DNA of 64,000 nucleotides, from contig NC_066287.1 of the NCBI RefSeq assembly GCF_905404315.1, forward strand, positions 3,410,001-3,474,000, written 5' to 3'. The notes under the pieces were generated by a model. That model was not told where the DNA came from. It saw nothing but the letters and a program-made list of their open reading frames with translations, and searched no databases. This document shows positions 32,201 through 47,200 of this stretch, piece by piece (positions within the stretch are counted from its first letter, which is position 1; each line of letters opens with the position of its first letter). Source of the stretch: Leptidea sinapis (Eukaryota > Arthropoda > Insecta > Lepidoptera > Pieridae). A program made the translations under genes and the position numbers.

Positions 32201-35200
32201 TTTCCAATCATGTGACGCCACGTGATCCGTTGCTATGCGTCCTCATCCCTCAGACCCAATCCATTTCCCTATAGATATTCATCTGAGGTCGTAGCCCAGT
32301 TTCTCACGACATGATCCTCGGTTCTACGCATTATTTGACCGTACCATCTCAGCCTGTGCTCGCTCTGTTTGTCCATTATCTTTGTAACTGTGAAGTACAC
32401 CCCTGATGTACTTGAGTGTGACTCCTGCCCATCGTTCCATACGCATTTTATTTTGTGTGGAGCTTTTGGCCTTGTTCTGCAAAATGGAAAAAGAAAAGAG
32501 TTCTCACTGAATGTTGAAAACGCTGGTTATTGAAATGAAAGTAGTTCGGTCAAGTAAATTTGATAAATGAATTGATTTACACCATCAGATTACAATAACT
32601 ATGTGGTGGCATGTGGCAAACTCACCGGACACCATACACGCTTATGCTATCAATCTATAAATTATGATATTGGCTTGGCAATTATGCCAATGTACATGCG
32701 CCGATAACTGTCCTATATTGCGGTGCGTAGAGACGTCGCTTCATTGTGTGTCTTCTACCGTATTTATCACGGGGAGTGTTGCGAAGAGCTGTTTCACTTG
32801 ATTTCTGCCGACGAATTCGCACCGCACGACACACCACAAGTTAGGATATCATCTCCACCATCTGGATGTGTGGCGGTCCTCCACAGTGCGGTTTTGCAAG
32901 GAGCTTCTTTCCACGTACTACAAAGCTGTGGAATGAGCTTCCTTGTGCGGTGTTTCCGGGACGATACTTCATGGGTACCTTCAAAAAAAGCGCGTACACT
33001 TTCCTTAAAGGCCAACGCTCCTCTGGTGTTGCAAGAGAATGTGGGCGGCGGTGATCACTTAACACCAGGTGTGAGGTGACCCGTACGCTCGATTGTCCTC
33101 CTATTCCATAATATATATATTTAAAGCGTACAAATCAGAAACTTCTAGCAACGCACAACAACTTATATGTTATCAAGGTAGTGTTTGAACTTTGCGTCGC
33201 ACTGTTGCATCATCATACATTTAATGTAAATTTTTCGTACTTTAAACTCGGACGCTGAAAACTGGTTCTTAAATATCATTTGTAATTAATATAACTTTGG
33301 AAATTGAAATTATATTCTACGAGATATTGTTCGCCTCAAAATTTATATATAGTAATCGCGCTTTGGGATAAATTGTAGCTTATGTTCTAGCTCAGATTGT
33401 GGTCATATTAAATCCCATTAAAAGCGATTGTAGTTTACGACGCTATATCCGTCTCGACCAACCCTAAATTTTGACAAAAGATAATACGTTCGGCTTCTAA
33501 GTAACTCCATGAAAAACCAGTTACTAAGGCAAATATTGATGAATTGAATGCGGTGCCATAAGCGGATACGCATCAAAGGAATTAGCGGCATGGTATTCAC
33601 CCTTGAAAAATGGGTGCTCCATAATTTAACTGAGATGCAAATAATATGTATTGTGCGACCGAATCACTTGGCCTAATTGTATCAAGCCTATGCAGATTCT
33701 GCCAAGAGGCCTACGAAGATCCTACACACATCCTACTGGAGGAGAGAGCAAGGTACCTTAAACCCCACACACCAGACAGAGGACCATCCACACTTGAGCT
33801 TCCTGCAGATTCGGCGCCTCTTAAAGGCGCGACCTTGAGGATGTGATTAAGGCAATTTTGCAAGGCAAAGTATAGCATCTTATCCCTAAGGATAAGCCCT
33901 AAGGCATGCGTCTGAGTACATGCAGGGGGAACAACAGATCTACTAATATAAGTGCTACTTTCCCCAATATTTATAATTATAATAGAGAAAGAATGCCATG
34001 TTGAACTGGCACAGACATGACGGGAATTAGCGGTGAACTGACGTGTAATGAAATTACATGTGACGATCATCACAACCGAACATTGCAATGGCTGACTTGC
34101 TGGAAGAATACTCTAAACCGAAGCTTACCCTTAGAAAGGTGATAGTAACTGTTTGATTTTGACTTCTTGGTGGAATTCACTACAACTTAGCGAGTTAGCC
34201 TTGACTTGTCAACCGATCTTCACCATTATTGGTGGCAACATCATAACGCAACCGCTCGCACGGCTCGAGAAGCCGTTTTAACTCTACTGGACATACATTG
34301 TCGAAACCCTCCGCCATCGTCCGTACTCGTTGGACATGACCGCAACCCACTACCATTTTTTCAGTGTTTTGACAATATTTTCATGGTTATTATTTTTCTT
34401 CACAGGCAAGCAATACAAATTGCCTTCACGGAATTTGTTGAGTCTAGTTCCTCAGAATTCCACAGCAAATCTAGTGAGACCATCCTGTGAGATAGCGGAA
34501 TTGTATAGATAACGAGTGCAAATACTTCGATTAAATAAATATATTTTACCCTACAAAAAATGTATGAATGTTTCAATCTTAGATCATTTATACGTTATTT
34601 ATCTAGTATAAATATCTGTCTAGATAGACTGTGACAGCTGTGAACACATCAAAAAGTAGCGGCGAACTGTTCTGAAGACTCTATTTTCATAAAAACACGC
34701 ACACTCAAACAAAGTGACGGGCGTACGGCGAGTGTAGACGATGAAGACGTAGCTGTCACGCACACTAAAGCAGTAATCCTGGCCTCTTGTCGTGCGTTGT
34801 CAAGCAGAAGGAGGCTCAATCTTGACATATAAATTAATTTTTATTATTAAAATTTAATATTTAAAATATATCAATCGTTTTGTATGTATCAACCCTAACG
34901 CTCAGCCCAGGCGTATGAATCAATTTCAAAGAGATCGCCGAGTTACACTGCTATTCTATTACTGTATTGTGACTATACCTTAACCCTTCATGTTTTTTAC
35001 CACATGGACAGTCATTATAGAATCGAAAATACTTGTTGTTACATAATCACGTGAAGTATTTCGAACTTTAGATGTGTGAGATTCAAAACTGGTTACCGAT
35101 AGCACAGTGCCCTCAATGTCGCTCCGGCATTTTGGAACACTTTCGATTTCATACTGGAAGGCCGGCGCCGAATCGGCGAGTTCAACTTTGAATTAAAATT

Positions 35201-38200
35201 TTCCTTACTCGACTCAACCATGTACTTTAATATGCCAGCGTTTAGACGATCTGACAGCCCGATAATGTGCATTAAAAGGTTTGCTACTTAGTCTATTATT
35301 TGGGTATAATCCAACATTGATTATCTACACAACACTGATCTATCTTTAAAATAAAATAAGCATATACGCCCGTTTTATCCTCGTATCTCACTAAAAATAC
35401 TTCATATTTGTGTAATTAATAAATTCCAAATATTTTTCAGCCCGCAGTCGGGCCCCTGGGCGCCATGGGCAAAGTCCACAAGTCGGACCGCAAGATCGGC
35501 CATCGGCGGGTCGGTGAGGGCGGCGAGATCACCTACAAGAAGATCCAGTCCTCCCAGATCATGGGATCCATTCAACTGGGTGAGTTGTACAAGTCAACAT
35601 TACATCTTGGCTACGAAGTACGAAGCAACGAGACCAAAGGTTGACGGCGGAAAGACTCGCATGACAATGCAGTGCCGCTTAGAATTTCTGAAAAACTGAA
35701 GTACTACTTCTTGCCATGTCATTATCGGCTCTCGTCCTGAACATTTGGCTGCGTGTGTATTATCCGCGGGAGTCGGTACATCATAGGGTTTTAGTGCGCA
35801 AACATATCACGCTGCGTAGTTAGACTATCGTTGTCCATTTTGGCGGTTGTTCTTGATTTGATCCAGGAACAGACATAAACTGATGACGCCTACTACTCGG
35901 CTAAGTCGAGTTAGTAAGTCTTTTGTGGGGCGATGTATATGCTTTTACAACAAGATCCCAGAAAATGTTCAAAACAAAAGTATTACATTATTCAAAAGAA
36001 TTGTTAAAAAACGTTTGTGTGGTAAAGGTTACTATAACATAAATGACTTTCTTAATGATACCACTGATTGGGAATGGAGTGATCGCCCTCAGGCTATTAA
36101 ATAATAAGTTTAATTGTACAATATTACTTTGTAAACATATTTATTCGATGAAAAAAAAAAGCCCGCTGAGTTTGTTGCGCCCATTCTTCTCAGGTCTGAG
36201 GCATTCATTTTGGAATGGGTGGTAGTTTTTTTGACTTTCAATAAGTGATGTCACATCCTATTTTGAATAAAAATATTTGAATTTGATCAGACACGTGCGG
36301 GAAGCCTCCTACATGATATCAAAGTGTGATTGTTCACCAGCACTACTGGTCTTTAAGTACGCAAGTTGAAAGCATCATCATTATCGCATTTTGTGAAAAA
36401 TAAACGCAATTTTATTTCGACCCACTTGTAATGATCCTGTAAAGCTTAAATAATAGAAGAAAATCCATTCGCATCCTCCCCCATTTCTTCGTATTCGTCA
36501 CTGTTTTTTACTAGCTACTGTGATGATATTAATAATTTAAGTGAACCCAGTACCAATCGAAAACTGCTCGGACAAGTCTTTCAATTCGAGTCCCAAAGAC
36601 ATATGGTAGACAGGCGATAGAATACTGCACCATAGGCAGCTACACCATAGTCACTGTTCTAGGCATCTTTTCCAACTTTATGGACCTTTAAAAAAAGAGC
36701 ATACTCCCACCTAAAGGCCGGTAGCGCATCTCTTGACAGCCGTTGTTGCGGATGTCCGTCCCGTGAGCCTGTTGCCCGTTTGCCCCCTCTTATTTAAAAA
36801 AAAAAAACTTAAAGTATGTACACGTTTTCTACGGAGATAAGACTCGGCATCGTTTATCAAGAGCTCTGTTTACATGATGCCCGAATGTTTAATAAACACT
36901 GCGGCTATTTTCGCTAGCGGTCGCTTCGGCCGAATGATTACTATGTTTTGCGGAATACGCTTTGATTGGTTTATTTGTATTATTATTAACAACACAGGCC
37001 ACACATTAAATAGAAAAAAATACTTTATGAAAATATGTTATATCTTTTGGCGCGATATGGAACAATTATCAGTGTGAATTGTTAACGATGCATGCGTACA
37101 CCGACACTAAATTTCGACACCCTGGCGTTAGTTGATCAACTAGACCTTATTTTGCTCACCGCCCACTTTGAGAATATGTTTTTTTCTAGAGAATTTTCGT
37201 GTATTTTTTTGCCTTTTTAGACTATATTTTTTAATCTACCCACGCCCCATCTGCGCCATCTCAATGCCCCCTAATTTTCTCTGGGTCTTTTACTGCCCCC
37301 CCGAAAGTCTCAAACGCCCACAAGGGGGCGTTATCGCCCAAGTTGAAAACCTATGAACTAGACCATTTGTATCATACTTCAGGTACCATAAGCCTCTTGT
37401 AAATAATTATATGACTACTGAACCATAACCAATGTACGAGAATTACATAAATTTCAATAAGTGGAATATATAATATAATGGAACAAACACTACAAAAACA
37501 GGAAAACTTTTCATAATATGAATTACGAATATTATAATCTACTTAAAACTAACATAGATAAAGAACCGAAGAAAAAAACTAATGAAAGGCTTATTCTATA
37601 TCAACATAACAAGGTGGTGTTTGCAATGTTTTGTCCCATAAAAGGTTTGCCACTCAGCATTTTAGTTGGGTTGACCCGACACTGATTTTCAGTAGCTACC
37701 TACAAGAAGGTGGCCGTCGCGATTACAGGCACAAGTGCTTCGACTATTAAATATAATAATAACTAGCTTACCCGACAGACGTTGTTCTGTAGATAATAAA
37801 AAATATACAGATTAATAGGAATTTGCCAATAATATTTCAAAACATCAAAAAATATTTCGTAAAAATGCTCCCCGTTGTTATAATGAAATTGTTTTACAGC
37901 GGAGCTGTCAAACCGTGCGTCACTAAATTACCTCATAGAAAATATGTCTATACAAAACATATTATATTGAAAATAAAAATATTTATGGGTCCCAAATAGA
38001 AATAAAAACTATCCTATCTCTCAAGTTGGACCAAACTGCACTCCATGAAGTGATCCCCATTAAAATCCATTCATTAGTTTAGGAGTCCATCGCGGACAAA
38101 CAACGTGTCACGTAATTTATATATATTAAGATGTTGAAATGATAATACTCAAAAACATAAGGTAAAAATAATATTGTTGTAGATGGGTAGGTATAACTTT

Positions 38201-41200
38201 TAACCTAATAAAAAAAACGTTTAAAAAAACCGAAAAAATCTGAAAAGTATCAAATAACTAAAAATTTAATTTAATACACCTCTTATGCAAACCTTTACCT
38301 TTAATATTAATAAAACACTGTTATTTATATGTGCTACCTATTGATAGGTTTTAAGTCAGTGCCAAGCCCTAAACAAAATAAAACTTAATATTTTAAACAG
38401 CTTACTTACTGTAATTATTTAGGTTGTCTGGCCACACGTGCCGCGTAGGTTGTTTTGTTCTAGACTAAGCTATCCCGCTCAAAGTCACGCGTGGCGAGTG
38501 TAGGTACCTTTATTACATTTGGCTCAAAGCTATCAATATGTAGCACGAACAAATAATAGTATTTTATTAATATTAAAGGTAAAGGTTTGCATAAGAGGTA
38601 TATTATATTAAATTTTTAGGTATTTGATACTTTTCAGTTTTTGAAGTCGGTTTTTTTAAACGTTGTTTATTTTTTTTATTTTTAACGTTTTAGTGCCACT
38701 TAATAATAATATATAATCAACCTGAATGAGAACTCCAAAAAAAGCCGTACACAGAAAACAATTGTCATGCAGGTAGACAAAAATTTTCATATAAATGTTC
38801 ATAAAATGAAAACTACTGGGCCAAACTATCTAAAAATTACGTAAATCGGATCATGAATCTCAGAGTAATCGGTGTACATACATAAAAAAATACCTATCGA
38901 ATTGATAACCTCCTCCTCCGAAGTCGGCTAAAAAAAAATATTTATTTCTAATTGTATAAAAATAGTTTAATGGTATTTAAATGAACGCGATTTAAATTAT
39001 GCGGAATAATAATATTTTCATTCTAGGTTGATTAACGCGTTGAATCTAATTTTTCGTAAATATTATATTGTAGTTATCCAGTACAACGAGAGACTGTAAT
39101 AACCATATTATTTTATAATGAAAAACACTGAAAATAAAATTAAAAAATTACATAAAAAGAGTTACAAGCACTTTTACAGTACCTAAGGATCTTCTGTCCC
39201 TATCTCGCAAACAAAAAATTTGTATAGAACTACTAGAGCAATACTACTAAGCTATGATGTCACAATGAAATTTTATTATGATTTCTACGCTTATAAATAA
39301 GGTGGCGTCGCTATTTTTTGTACCAATTTGTACACAGCTATAGTGAAAACGTGAAGCTAAAATTACTTCGAAGAAAAAGTAATTAATTAACGTCCTGCAA
39401 ACGTTAAATTGTTGTTCCGCCCAGTATGTCAACGTCACCCAACGATCGCAATGAAATTCAACTGACACGATTGTTATATCGAACAATATCAATGTACGCG
39501 GGCCTGTTAACCTAGTTGTTTGTTAAGGTACTATCGCACTTAATCCATTTAGTAAACGCGATTATTAATCCTTTTTAAGGAGCTTGGTATCGTGAAATGA
39601 TCATCTTTGAGGGCCTAATGCTCTGCAATGCCTTAGCTTGGGACCTTTAAAAATATATAATGTTATGGACTGATACGTAATCTCCAATTCGAACGTTTAA
39701 AAATTTTGTTAAGCGTAATTAAAGTTATTGGAATGAAGCTGTCTTCAACCTTTATTTGCTAGTGCTTCTAAACTACTAGTGATATTTTTATCCCTGTATC
39801 AAGAGAATATAGCTACTGTATTTCTCTAAAAAGTGAACGTTTTAAAAGCTAAAATAACATATAACTTTGCCATAAGGTACTTATATTGGGCCGTCCGCGC
39901 GTCCGTGTGCGGGCGACGGGAGGCAGTGTTCCGCTGACTTTCACACTAAGGCCTTGTTCCCACTATGCCGGACCGGTAGATATGACAGAAACCGGACACC
40001 GGACAGAATGTTCACATTACACCGGATCTTGGACAAGCGTAATTAAAGTTTCTGCTTGAATGTCAATGCTACACGTCTACTTTTAGCGAGCCGAATGACT
40101 TGACGGGAGCACGGGCGGGGCGAGCGGGGGAGAGATACCGGCGCAAATTCGTTAACATTACTCCGGTCCGGTGGTTTTACCGGCACTTCGCAGTGACAAA
40201 ACGCTTGGTAAAAATGCCGGACTCGGTATTTTTTCCGGATCCGGCATAATGTGAACAGCTTCATATATATTCTTTAGCCATTAGGTCTTCCGGCAGTTTT
40301 ACCGAGCCGGTAAATCTGCCCGTCCGGCATAATGGGAACCCGGCCTAATTATATCTGTGCGGCGTTGGCGTACGCCCGTGATTTGAGATAGTTAGCTCCG
40401 CCCAAACGCTGAAGGTCGTTGGTGTGATCCTGAGCTTTAAGAGAATTGTATGACAAAAACGCATTAGAAATGAAGAGATACGTAGGAGAACCAAAGTTAC
40501 CGACATATGCCAAATGATTGCGAAACTGAAGTGGCAGTGGGCAGGGCACATAGTTTGACGGACAGATTTGTAGGATAGCCGTTGGGGCAGTAAAGTCTTC
40601 GAATGGCCTACACGTACCGGAAGAAGCAGTGTTGGTAGGCCCACCACAAGATGGACCGATGATCTGGTCAAGATCGCCGGAATACGTTGGATGAGGGCAG
40701 CGCAGGACCGATCGTTGTGGAAATCTTTGCGGGAGGCCTTTGTCCAGCAGTGGACGTCTTGCGACTGATGATGATGATTACAAACACAAAAATGCAATTT
40801 CGTTTCAAATAAATGTGCACGTAGCACTGAGCAATCGGCCTCAGTTATATGGTGAATTTTGTAGTTTTGTTTGTTTAAAAATTATTATAATATCCAGTAA
40901 AAAAATAGCTTAAAAGTAATATTATCACTAATCCAAAATAGTCGAACGGTTATACTTCAAACATACGACGTGATTGAAGAATTATTTACGAGTCAAGGGT
41001 CTACCGATATATCGACGCCGAGTATGGTGGTGGTTTCGGAGGAGAGATCACGAATCGAGGGGATACGCGAATGGGAGATTTTAGCCGTGAACGCACTAAC
41101 TTGTGTCTTCTTAAGTATATTTATAGTCAAAAGCTCCGGTTATGTAATTTATATACAAGATATTTAATATACGACATACCATATAGTATAAATCATATAA

Positions 41201-44200
41201 TTTTGAAACATGATCGTAGGTTGATAGTTGTAGGTTCCTCCATACAAAAAACCAAAGTCATATAAAAACGATTTAAATAATCCTGAGTATACTATACTGT
41301 AAACAGATTTTTCCAGATTTTTAATAATAAAAAAACTATACATTTTATAAAGCGTATACAGTTCCTTAAAATATTTATATGTTTTCAATAGCAAATCTTA
41401 TATATAAAATTCTCGTGTCACAATGTTCGTTCCCGTACTCCTCCGAAACGGCTTGTCAGATTCTCATGAAATTTTGTGAGCATATTGAGTAGGTCTGAGA
41501 ATCGGCCAACATCTATTTTTCATACCCCTAAATGTTAAGGGTGGTCCACACGATTTTCTTTTTTTAATTTTATTTGACATTTTTTTTAAATTTGTTTGAT
41601 TATGAGTCAGCATTAAAAAATACATACAGCTTAAAAATTTCACCCATCTACGATCAACAGTTACTTTTGTATCGCGATTTTAATATCGGCAATACAACGT
41701 TTGCTGGGTCAGCTAGTGGAAATATAAATTCGTTCACGATAAGTCCAACCTAACCGGAACCGCCATATTTCTTCATGTCCGATTTCGGCCTGCTTGCGCT
41801 AGAAGATCTGGAGTCTGGACTATCACTTATACGACTAGATAGGCAATGACAGCTGTGAGTTTAGAACCAACCTCTTTTTTGAGCAATTCACGCACACTAA
41901 CATAAAGTGTCATACAAATCGCGAGTTTAAAACGTAGCTTGTCACGCACACTAAAGTATTAAACCTGGCCTGTTTTTATCGGTTGTCTAACAGCAAGAGA
42001 CTCTACCTAGACCAGTTGGTTTTGTTGGTTCTACAAAAATTTAGCAGTTGTAAGATAATGACGATATTTATCTCATTTGAAAATAATGTTGATCTACAGC
42101 AAAAGCGTCGAGAGTTTGTATGGAAAGTCACTAATATTCTCTCTAAATCGACAGGCAAGTGTTAATGGACGGAACACAAGTATGACCTAATTGGATATGG
42201 CAATAAAATTAATGTTTGCCTCGTAAATGGTTACCCCATAGCTTGTTGTTGTTTTTTATGGAATAGTGGGAAACGAGTGCGGGTAGGCAGATATTTCTGG
42301 ATTGTCGTCACCAATGGTCTGTAAGAAGTAGACTTTATTGAATTTACATTACATTTTCATTTGTTAACATACAAAATTTAATTTACATTTACCTTTACCA
42401 GTGGGAGGTTCCTTTGCACAGGATGCCGGCTGGATTATGATGATAAGTAACACAACGGTGCCTTTTTCTTCCGTGAAGCAGTAATGTGTAAGCATTATTG
42501 TGTTTCGGTCTGAAGGGCGTCTTAGCTAGTGAGAATACTGGGCAAATGAGACTTAACATCTTATGTCTCAAGGTGACCAGCGCAATTGTAGTGCTGTTGA
42601 GTTTTTGGGTTTTTGAAGAATTCTGAAGGGCACTACATTGTAATGGGCTAGGCGTATCAATTACCATCACATAAAGGTCCTGCTCGTCTCGTCCTTTACT
42701 GTAATAAAAAAGAGGAAGCGGAGTTGGGATACATTATTTCTGTAGCCATTATTTTTGCATATTGGAAGTTTTATACAAAATTTCGACAGTTTAAATCAAT
42801 GATGGGGGTTTTAGGAAGATTATCCAACATGTCCTACTTCTAGTAACTCATTGGGTGCAATTTTTTCGTTCGCTCGTTGGGTTCGTGAAATGTTTGATCG
42901 AAAAGTGATATTCATGGATATATTTTCTCAAATCACAGTATCGTCTTAGTCATTACTAAGGCAATACTGTGATTTCACTGAAATGTCTAAATAGTCTTTA
43001 GGGTTCGTTTTAGAAGCCTTTGATCGTCGAATATCGAAAATATCGAGAACATTAATCAAACAAGCGAATTCAAGAATAGATTTAGCTCGTCATAATTCCA
43101 CAATGACACGTTGCAATACAATGCCGTTGAACGACACAAGCCAATTAAAATCGCATTAGCATAATAAAAACGCACTGGAACGGGACGATTGCGATATTCG
43201 TACCACGATAACAGTACACAGTGTGGGTGTTTTGAGACTGTAATATGATTCAGAGGCTGGGTTTATCTTGTAAGGATTTGTCTGTTACTCGCAGGGGCGT
43301 GCATTAGTTATTATTTTTAAGCAAGGTAGGCACTGGATATCTTACTAGTCTTAGTTGAGCTTTGGAATATGCAACGTAGAGATTGCTTACCTTAAGTATT
43401 CAGTATCAAGCACAATGAAAATTGTCACTCCCTTATACATTTCTAGTGTGGTTTGAAAGGCTAAAGGAAAAATCTGCCACGTACACCCAAAATATGGAAT
43501 GGGTTTTCTTGTGCGGGGTTCCCAGGACACTACTATATATGGTTACCTTTTAAAGGGCAACTTAAAAAATTACACCTTAATTCTTCTAGGACTGTAGCAC
43601 AGTGTGGGTGATCAATTCTCACCAGATGACTCATTCCCTCGTTGAACGTCGTCTCCCATAAAAATTATGAAAAAAAGTAAAAAAAAGCAATATTTATAAG
43701 CATAGAAGCAGAATTAAGGCAGTTGCGATCACTGCGTAGTATGTGTGGGGTAAAGCACAGTGTGGGTGATCAATTCTCACCAGATGACTCATTCCCTCGT
43801 TGAACGTTGTCTCCCATAAAAATTATGAAAAAAAGTAAAAATAAGCAATATTTATAAGCATAGAAGCAGAATTAAGGCAGTTGCGATCACTGCGTAGTAT
43901 GTGTGGGGTAAGACTGAATGATTCCGAATGCGGTAATACGAACGCACTGTGGTCTGAAAAAAGATGTGACAATGATTGAGAAAGGAATGCTGAAATGGTT
44001 TGGACACGTGGTGCGAATGAGTGAAGAAAGAATGACGCATTAAATATATAAGGCAATTGTGTGTGGGCAGGTCGGTCGCGGGAGAACTCGTAGAACTTCG
44101 TCGACCAAATTGGGGACGTTTAGAGAGAAGAAAATAATGAAAACAGAAACCTTAAAACCAATTGTCAGTCTACTCTTTGGTTTTGCGAACACAAACACAA

Positions 44201-47200
44201 AATATTACGAATTTACACAAAGCATGTACCAATAGTGGCATTTATCCAAAAACACGCCGACTCTATTTTAGTCTGTTTGTTTATTCAGATCCCCGTGATT
44301 TTTAACTATCACCATATCGTAATTATATGTTTATGGTATTTTTGCGTTAAAAATATTTCATGTTAATTGTACAATCTTATCTTACGAGTTCACAGAGAAC
44401 ATATCACAATGTATAGTAATAAATGGAGAACCGGTTTGTATGTTCGGCTAAGCTAACTACTGAACCGATCGGAATAGTACTTATAAGTAGTCTTGCCATA
44501 AAAACAAAGAAAAAGAAGTTTTCTATTGCAAATAACATTTATTACTTTTACAGTGTATTAGTTTAATACATAACTAAAAAACAATATAAAATATAAAAAT
44601 ATAAAAAAAGGTTATTCGAAGTGGTCTTCATAGGCTGCAATACAGTACTTTAAACGTTGAGTTATCAATACAAGCACGCAGTCTTTCCATGGGAAAATTC
44701 TTCACTGGCAATCGTACGGGTTGTTTTAGGGATTCCAAATTATCATGGCGTTTAGAGCAAGCCGTACTCTCTATAACTGGCCGTAAGTCATATACATGAA
44801 AAACAAAACTACGTTTAAAAAAACCGACTTCAAAAACTGAAAAGTATAAAATAACTAAAAATTTTATTTAATACACCTCTTATGCAAACCTTTACCTTTA
44901 AAATTAATGAAATACTATTATTTGTATGTGCTACATATTGATAGGTTTTAAGTCAGTGCCAAGCCAAAGTTTTAGTGTCAGTTAATAATAATATATAATC
45001 AACCTTAATGAAAACTCCAAAAAAGCCGTACACAGAAAACAATTATGTCATCCAGGTAGACGAAAATTTTCATATAAATGTTCATAAAATGAAAACTACT
45101 GGGCCAAACTATGTGAAATTTTTATGGGACCAAATGGCATCTATTTCGCATCATATAAATCGTAATTACGTAAATCGGATGATAAATCTCAGAGTAATCG
45201 GTGTACATACATAAAAAAAAATATCGATTGAATTGATAACCTCTTCCTTTTTGAAGTCGGTTAATAATGAGACTTTCGTGGTAGTCGGATTTGCAAAGTA
45301 TGTCAGAAAAAACGAACGAAAATGTTTCTTACGAACGCTGCCTTAACGATGAGAGATAAGTAAATATAATATGATTGTTGAACTAATATGGTTACACGTT
45401 ATAAATCTTACTACACATCAGCGATATATTTAACGGCCGTTCCCAATATACTATCTACAGATAGAGATAAATTACTACTTTCAACTGTCAGTAATTAGCT
45501 GTCAATAATCTGAAGCTATCCCAATATACCCGATATGTCATTCTTATCGCCTTATATTGGGACGCGTGTATTGCAATTTCCATACAAACTTCTATCTCTG
45601 GTAAGCTATACGTCCTCCCATTGACAGACAGAGCTTGTACGGATAAGGTTAGTTACCGTGGATAAGTTTATTGGGACAGAAAAGTCAACGATAGTTACAA
45701 TACAAGTAAGAGATAGACTGAATATTGGGAACGGCCGTAAGTGATCGAAGCCTGGGATAGATTATGATTATTTTATAGCAAGTCGGCGCCTTATTATATT
45801 TTTTTTATGATAATAAGGGACGAGACGAGCAGGACGTTCAGCTGATGGTAATTGATACGCCCTGCCCATTACAATGCAGTGCCGCTCAGGATTCTTGAAA
45901 AACTCAAAAATTCTGAGCGGCACCACAATTGCGCTCGTCACCTTGAGACTAAGATGTTAAGTCTCATTTGCCCTGTAATTTCACTAGCTACAGCGCCCTT
46001 CAGACCGAAACACAGTAATGCTTACACATTACTGCTTCACGGCAGATGAACCCATAATCTAGCCGGTGTGTGGTACCCATAATCTAGCCGGCATCCGGTG
46101 CAAAGGAGCCACTGGTAAAATCTACTATCCGGTATATTCTGCTGTGTTTTAATTATCTAATGTCTCCGTGTACCAGGAATCCAGCACGCGATAGGAGGTC
46201 TCGCGTCGAAGCCGGAGCGCGACCTGCTCATGCAGGACTTCATGACGGTGGAGACGACTAACTTCCCGCACGAGGGCTCCAACCACACGCCCGCGCACCA
46301 CTACAGCGAGTTCAAGTTCAAGACGTACGCGCCCATCGCGTTCAGATACTTCCGCGACCTGTTCGGCATTCAGCCTGATGATTTCCTGGTGAGTAAATAT
46401 CTCAGGACTTTAGACCCCCACAGGATGGACCGACGATCTGGTCAAGATCGCTGGAATAGGTTCGATGGGAGCAGCGCAGGACCGATCGTGGTGGAAATCT
46501 CTGGCAGAAGCCTTTGTTCAGCAGTGGACGTCTTCTGGCTGGTGATAATGTGTGCTACTTGGATGTAAGTCACAGCCGGCCATCTTTTATCATTTCAGCC
46601 ATCTTTATTAAGGCTTGGGACCGAGTCAACGGCCTTGAGGAATCGAGCGGAGCTTAGTTACCTCTCTCGCACAACATCGCCATAGTTTTAATTCAGAATT
46701 AGAAGCATTTTTTATGTATAATTACAAACGTAATACAATTTTCTTTACAAAAATAACAAAACTATGTCATGTATTGTTAACAGTTAATAATTTATCATAC
46801 AATTTTTATCTAGATTGAATGATTAGCATGGCTTCAACTATAAGAGTTACGGGTACTTTCGTGATTTTTTTCCCGCAATGTCTATGTTAGACAGAAATGT
46901 AAAGAAGAAAAATATACTTTTCTTTTCATATTCTGTAGACATATGATTATTTTTTGTAATAATAATAGCTTTATATAAACGGATAAGAAAGGGTTTCAAT
47001 TATGCGCTATTTTGGCGAATTCTCGGGATAGCGGCCTTAATTTATAATTATAATTTTAAAAAGAAGCCCCCTGAGATACTTGCGCCAGTGAAGGAATAAC
47101 TGAATGGTTACTTTATAAAAAAAAAAACTTTATTCAATAAACCCAATTTACAATGGTTACGGAGCTAAGACTAAACACAGAATACTTAATTTTACGGAAA

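Larger units (their letters stand above)
23400..35430. other. PIP5K intron 2 (about 12 kb)
   Basis: No further coding exon recognised. Stretches 23400-25060 and 27000-28400 are AT-rich with no firm element. The rest holds the repeats listed separately. A decayed family D fragment lies near 25630-25690. Confidence 0.6.
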
